Source: Fusicatenibacter sp. (GTDB lineage: Bacteria > Bacillota > Clostridia > Lachnospirales > Lachnospiraceae). Taken from it: DNA of 42,176 nt. The notes below the pieces were generated by a model. It made no database searches and was not told the DNA's origin. It saw only the letters and a list, made by a program, of their open reading frames with translations. Made by a program: the position numbers and the translations under genes. The stretch is from positions 1-42,176 of the forward strand of contig JALEOU010000055.1 of the NCBI GenBank assembly GCA_022766945.1. Direction: 5' to 3'. The number at the start of each line of letters is the position of its first letter. Position 1 is the first letter of the stretch. Shown piece after piece: positions 41,006 to 42,176 of the stretch.

Positions 41006-42176
41006 TCAGTGATTGCCGGAATAGGTATTGGAGGTGTCTGCGAAGACGGTCTTTCCCCCGGTTTTCCGGCGGGAAGTGGCGACGCGTTTCATCAGTTCCG
41101 CATAGTACAGATCCTCATCGAAAGGAATCTCTACCGGATGACCGAGAAATGCAGAGAGGTGCATGGCGTTGGAAAGAGTCAGTCCGCGAATTCCCTCACG
41201 TCCGTCCGCGATCAGCGGGGTGCCGTCAAGGATGGCACCGCCAAAGGCATTCAGCACGCCGATATGCTGCTCATTTTTGCCGTCTGTTTCGGGAACGATT
41301 TCGTGTGCATCGACCGTTGCAAACGGAATCTTGTTTTCTGCGGAGAATTCCTGCTCTGTCTTATCGAATTCCAGAACATGGAGTTCTTTTCCATCGGTTA
41401 CAATCTGCGCGCGGTCCATCTGAATTTCCAGACGGTTGGTTCCGTGCGCCTCACCGGTAGAGGTGATAAACACACCGGTTGCTCCGTTTTCGTACTCAAC
41501 ATAGGTGGTCACATCATCCTCGACTTCGATATCGTGCCATTTTCCAAACTGCATATGGGTATCTACCTTGACGGGCATGCCGCAGATCCACTGCCACAGA
41601 TCCAGCTGGTGAGGACATTGATTCAGAAGAACACCGCCGCCTTCGCCGCTCCAGGTTGCACGCCAGTCGCTGGAATCATAGTAAGCCTGAGGACGATACC
41701 AGTCGGTGATAATCCAGTTGGTGCGGCGAATCTGGCCGTAGGTGCCGGACTGTACCAGTTCGCGAACCTTGCGATAAATGTGATTGGTGCGCTGATTGAA
41801 CATCATACCGAAGACTACTTCCGGGTGACGGTCAGCCTCGGTAATCATCTCGCGCACCTGTCTGGTGTAGACACCAGCCGGTTTTTCCACCATAACATGG
41901 ATGCCGCGGCGCATACATTCAATCGCGTAAGTGGTGTGATCGTAATGAGGTACAGCAACGATGCAGGCCTCGATCAGCCCGCTGTCGAGCATTGTGATGG
42001 CATCCGTAAATAAAGTGACCTGATCTGAAATTTCTGTTTTGAACCATGCAAGCCGCTCTTCATTGACATCTGCCACGGCAGCCAGTTCAAAATCAGGGCA
42101 GGATCCGTTGACGATATTGCGTGCGTGGCCGGATCCCATATTGCCGACTCCGATGATTCCAAGTTTGATTTTTCTT
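41006..42176 (-). CDS. Gfo/Idh/MocA-family oxidoreductase (5' end beyond the window)
   Basis: The first in-window Met (at 42139) is not the start: the frame stays open through the right edge and reads KIKLGIIGVGNMGSGHA, the Rossmann motif G-x-G-x-x-G of NAD(P)-dependent sugar dehydrogenases. The start is probably only a few codons outside. About 390 residues are visible. The sugar-binding catalytic motif EKPAG (about residue 100) includes the family Lys; a C-terminal domain follows. No gene further right can be seen. Its partner substrate could be a sugar or inositol-like compound from the locus. Confidence 0.9.
   Translation of the reverse strand, partial: RKIKLGIIGVGNMGSGHARNIVNGSCPDFELAAVADVNEERLAWFKTEISDQVTLFTDAITMLDSGLIEACIVAVPHYDHTTYAIECMRRGIHVMVEKPAGVYTRQVREMITEADRHPEVVFGMMFNQRTNHIYRKVRELVQSGTYGQIRRTNWIITDWYRPQAYYDSSDWRATWSGEGGGVLLNQCPHQLDLWQWICGMPVKVDTHMQFGKWHDIEVEDDVTTYVEYENGATGVFITSTGEAHGTNRLEIQMDRAQIVTDGKELHVLEFDKTEQEFSAENKIPFATVDAHEIVPETDGKNEQHIGVLNAFGGAILDGTPLIADGREGIRGLTLSNAMHLSAFLGHPVEIPFDEDLYYAELMKRVATSRRKTGGKTVFADTSNTYSGNH

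Noticed and set aside
1-42176. CRISPR array, tRNA or rRNA genes, transposases, prophage genes
   Set aside because: None recognised anywhere in the window on either strand by reading; repeats found are short inverted repeats, not arrays.

Overview
The window looks like a chromosomal segment of a gut-type Lachnospiraceae bacterium (Bacillota, Clostridia). Reasons: strong purine-rich ribosome binding sites before most genes, sigma-A-type promoters, moderate GC content, Clostridia-style fused CbiM/CbiN, CvfB-like and KtrAB proteins, and a carbohydrate-use locus built like those of Blautia, Roseburia and relatives. The family assignment is inferred from protein flavour and gene order; no rRNA or tRNA gene is present to confirm it, and I see no phage, IS element or CRISPR array.

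Left part (1-5.2 kb): the 3' end of a GH32 fructan/sucrose hydrolase gene, a cobalt/nickel ECF importer operon (cbiMN-cbiQ-cbiO with ATGA stop/start overlaps), an acyl-ACP thioesterase, and L-ribulose-5-phosphate 4-epimerase (araD), which would feed L-arabinose into the pentose phosphate pathway.

Housekeeping core (5.5-19.2 kb, all on +): cvfB-like S1 protein, dnaE, pfkA, ktrB-ktrA potassium uptake, a SpoU/TrmH RNA methyltransferase, NfeD plus an SPFH protein (membrane microdomain pair), argF, birA, a small conserved protein and dusB. The argF promoter is built into the terminator of the preceding operon.

Middle part (19.2-27.5 kb): a minus-strand pair (lipoprotein alkaline phosphatase followed by a YibE/F membrane protein), then on + an orphan AbiEi-like antitoxin/regulator next to a ClC protein with CLC-F-like features, an M20 amidohydrolase, and on - a TetR regulator with a CPA2 cation:proton antiporter behind a near-perfect palindromic operator.

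Right part (27.5-42.2 kb): a carbohydrate-utilisation locus. It contains a short GH2 enzyme and an AraC regulator transcribed from overlapping divergent promoters, a GH127-type enzyme with its catalytic cysteine/zinc residues, a LacI regulator, a CUT1 ABC importer (two permeases and a lipoprotein binding protein, no ATPase), a second LacI regulator, a large GH2 enzyme and a Gfo/Idh/MocA oxidoreductase that runs off the right edge. The likely logic is import of an arabinose- and galactose-containing plant glycoside, cytoplasmic hydrolysis by GH127 and the two GH2 enzymes, and sugar oxidation. Several operator candidates (a TTGCGCAA cluster and a cre/LacI-like site) suggest layered control.
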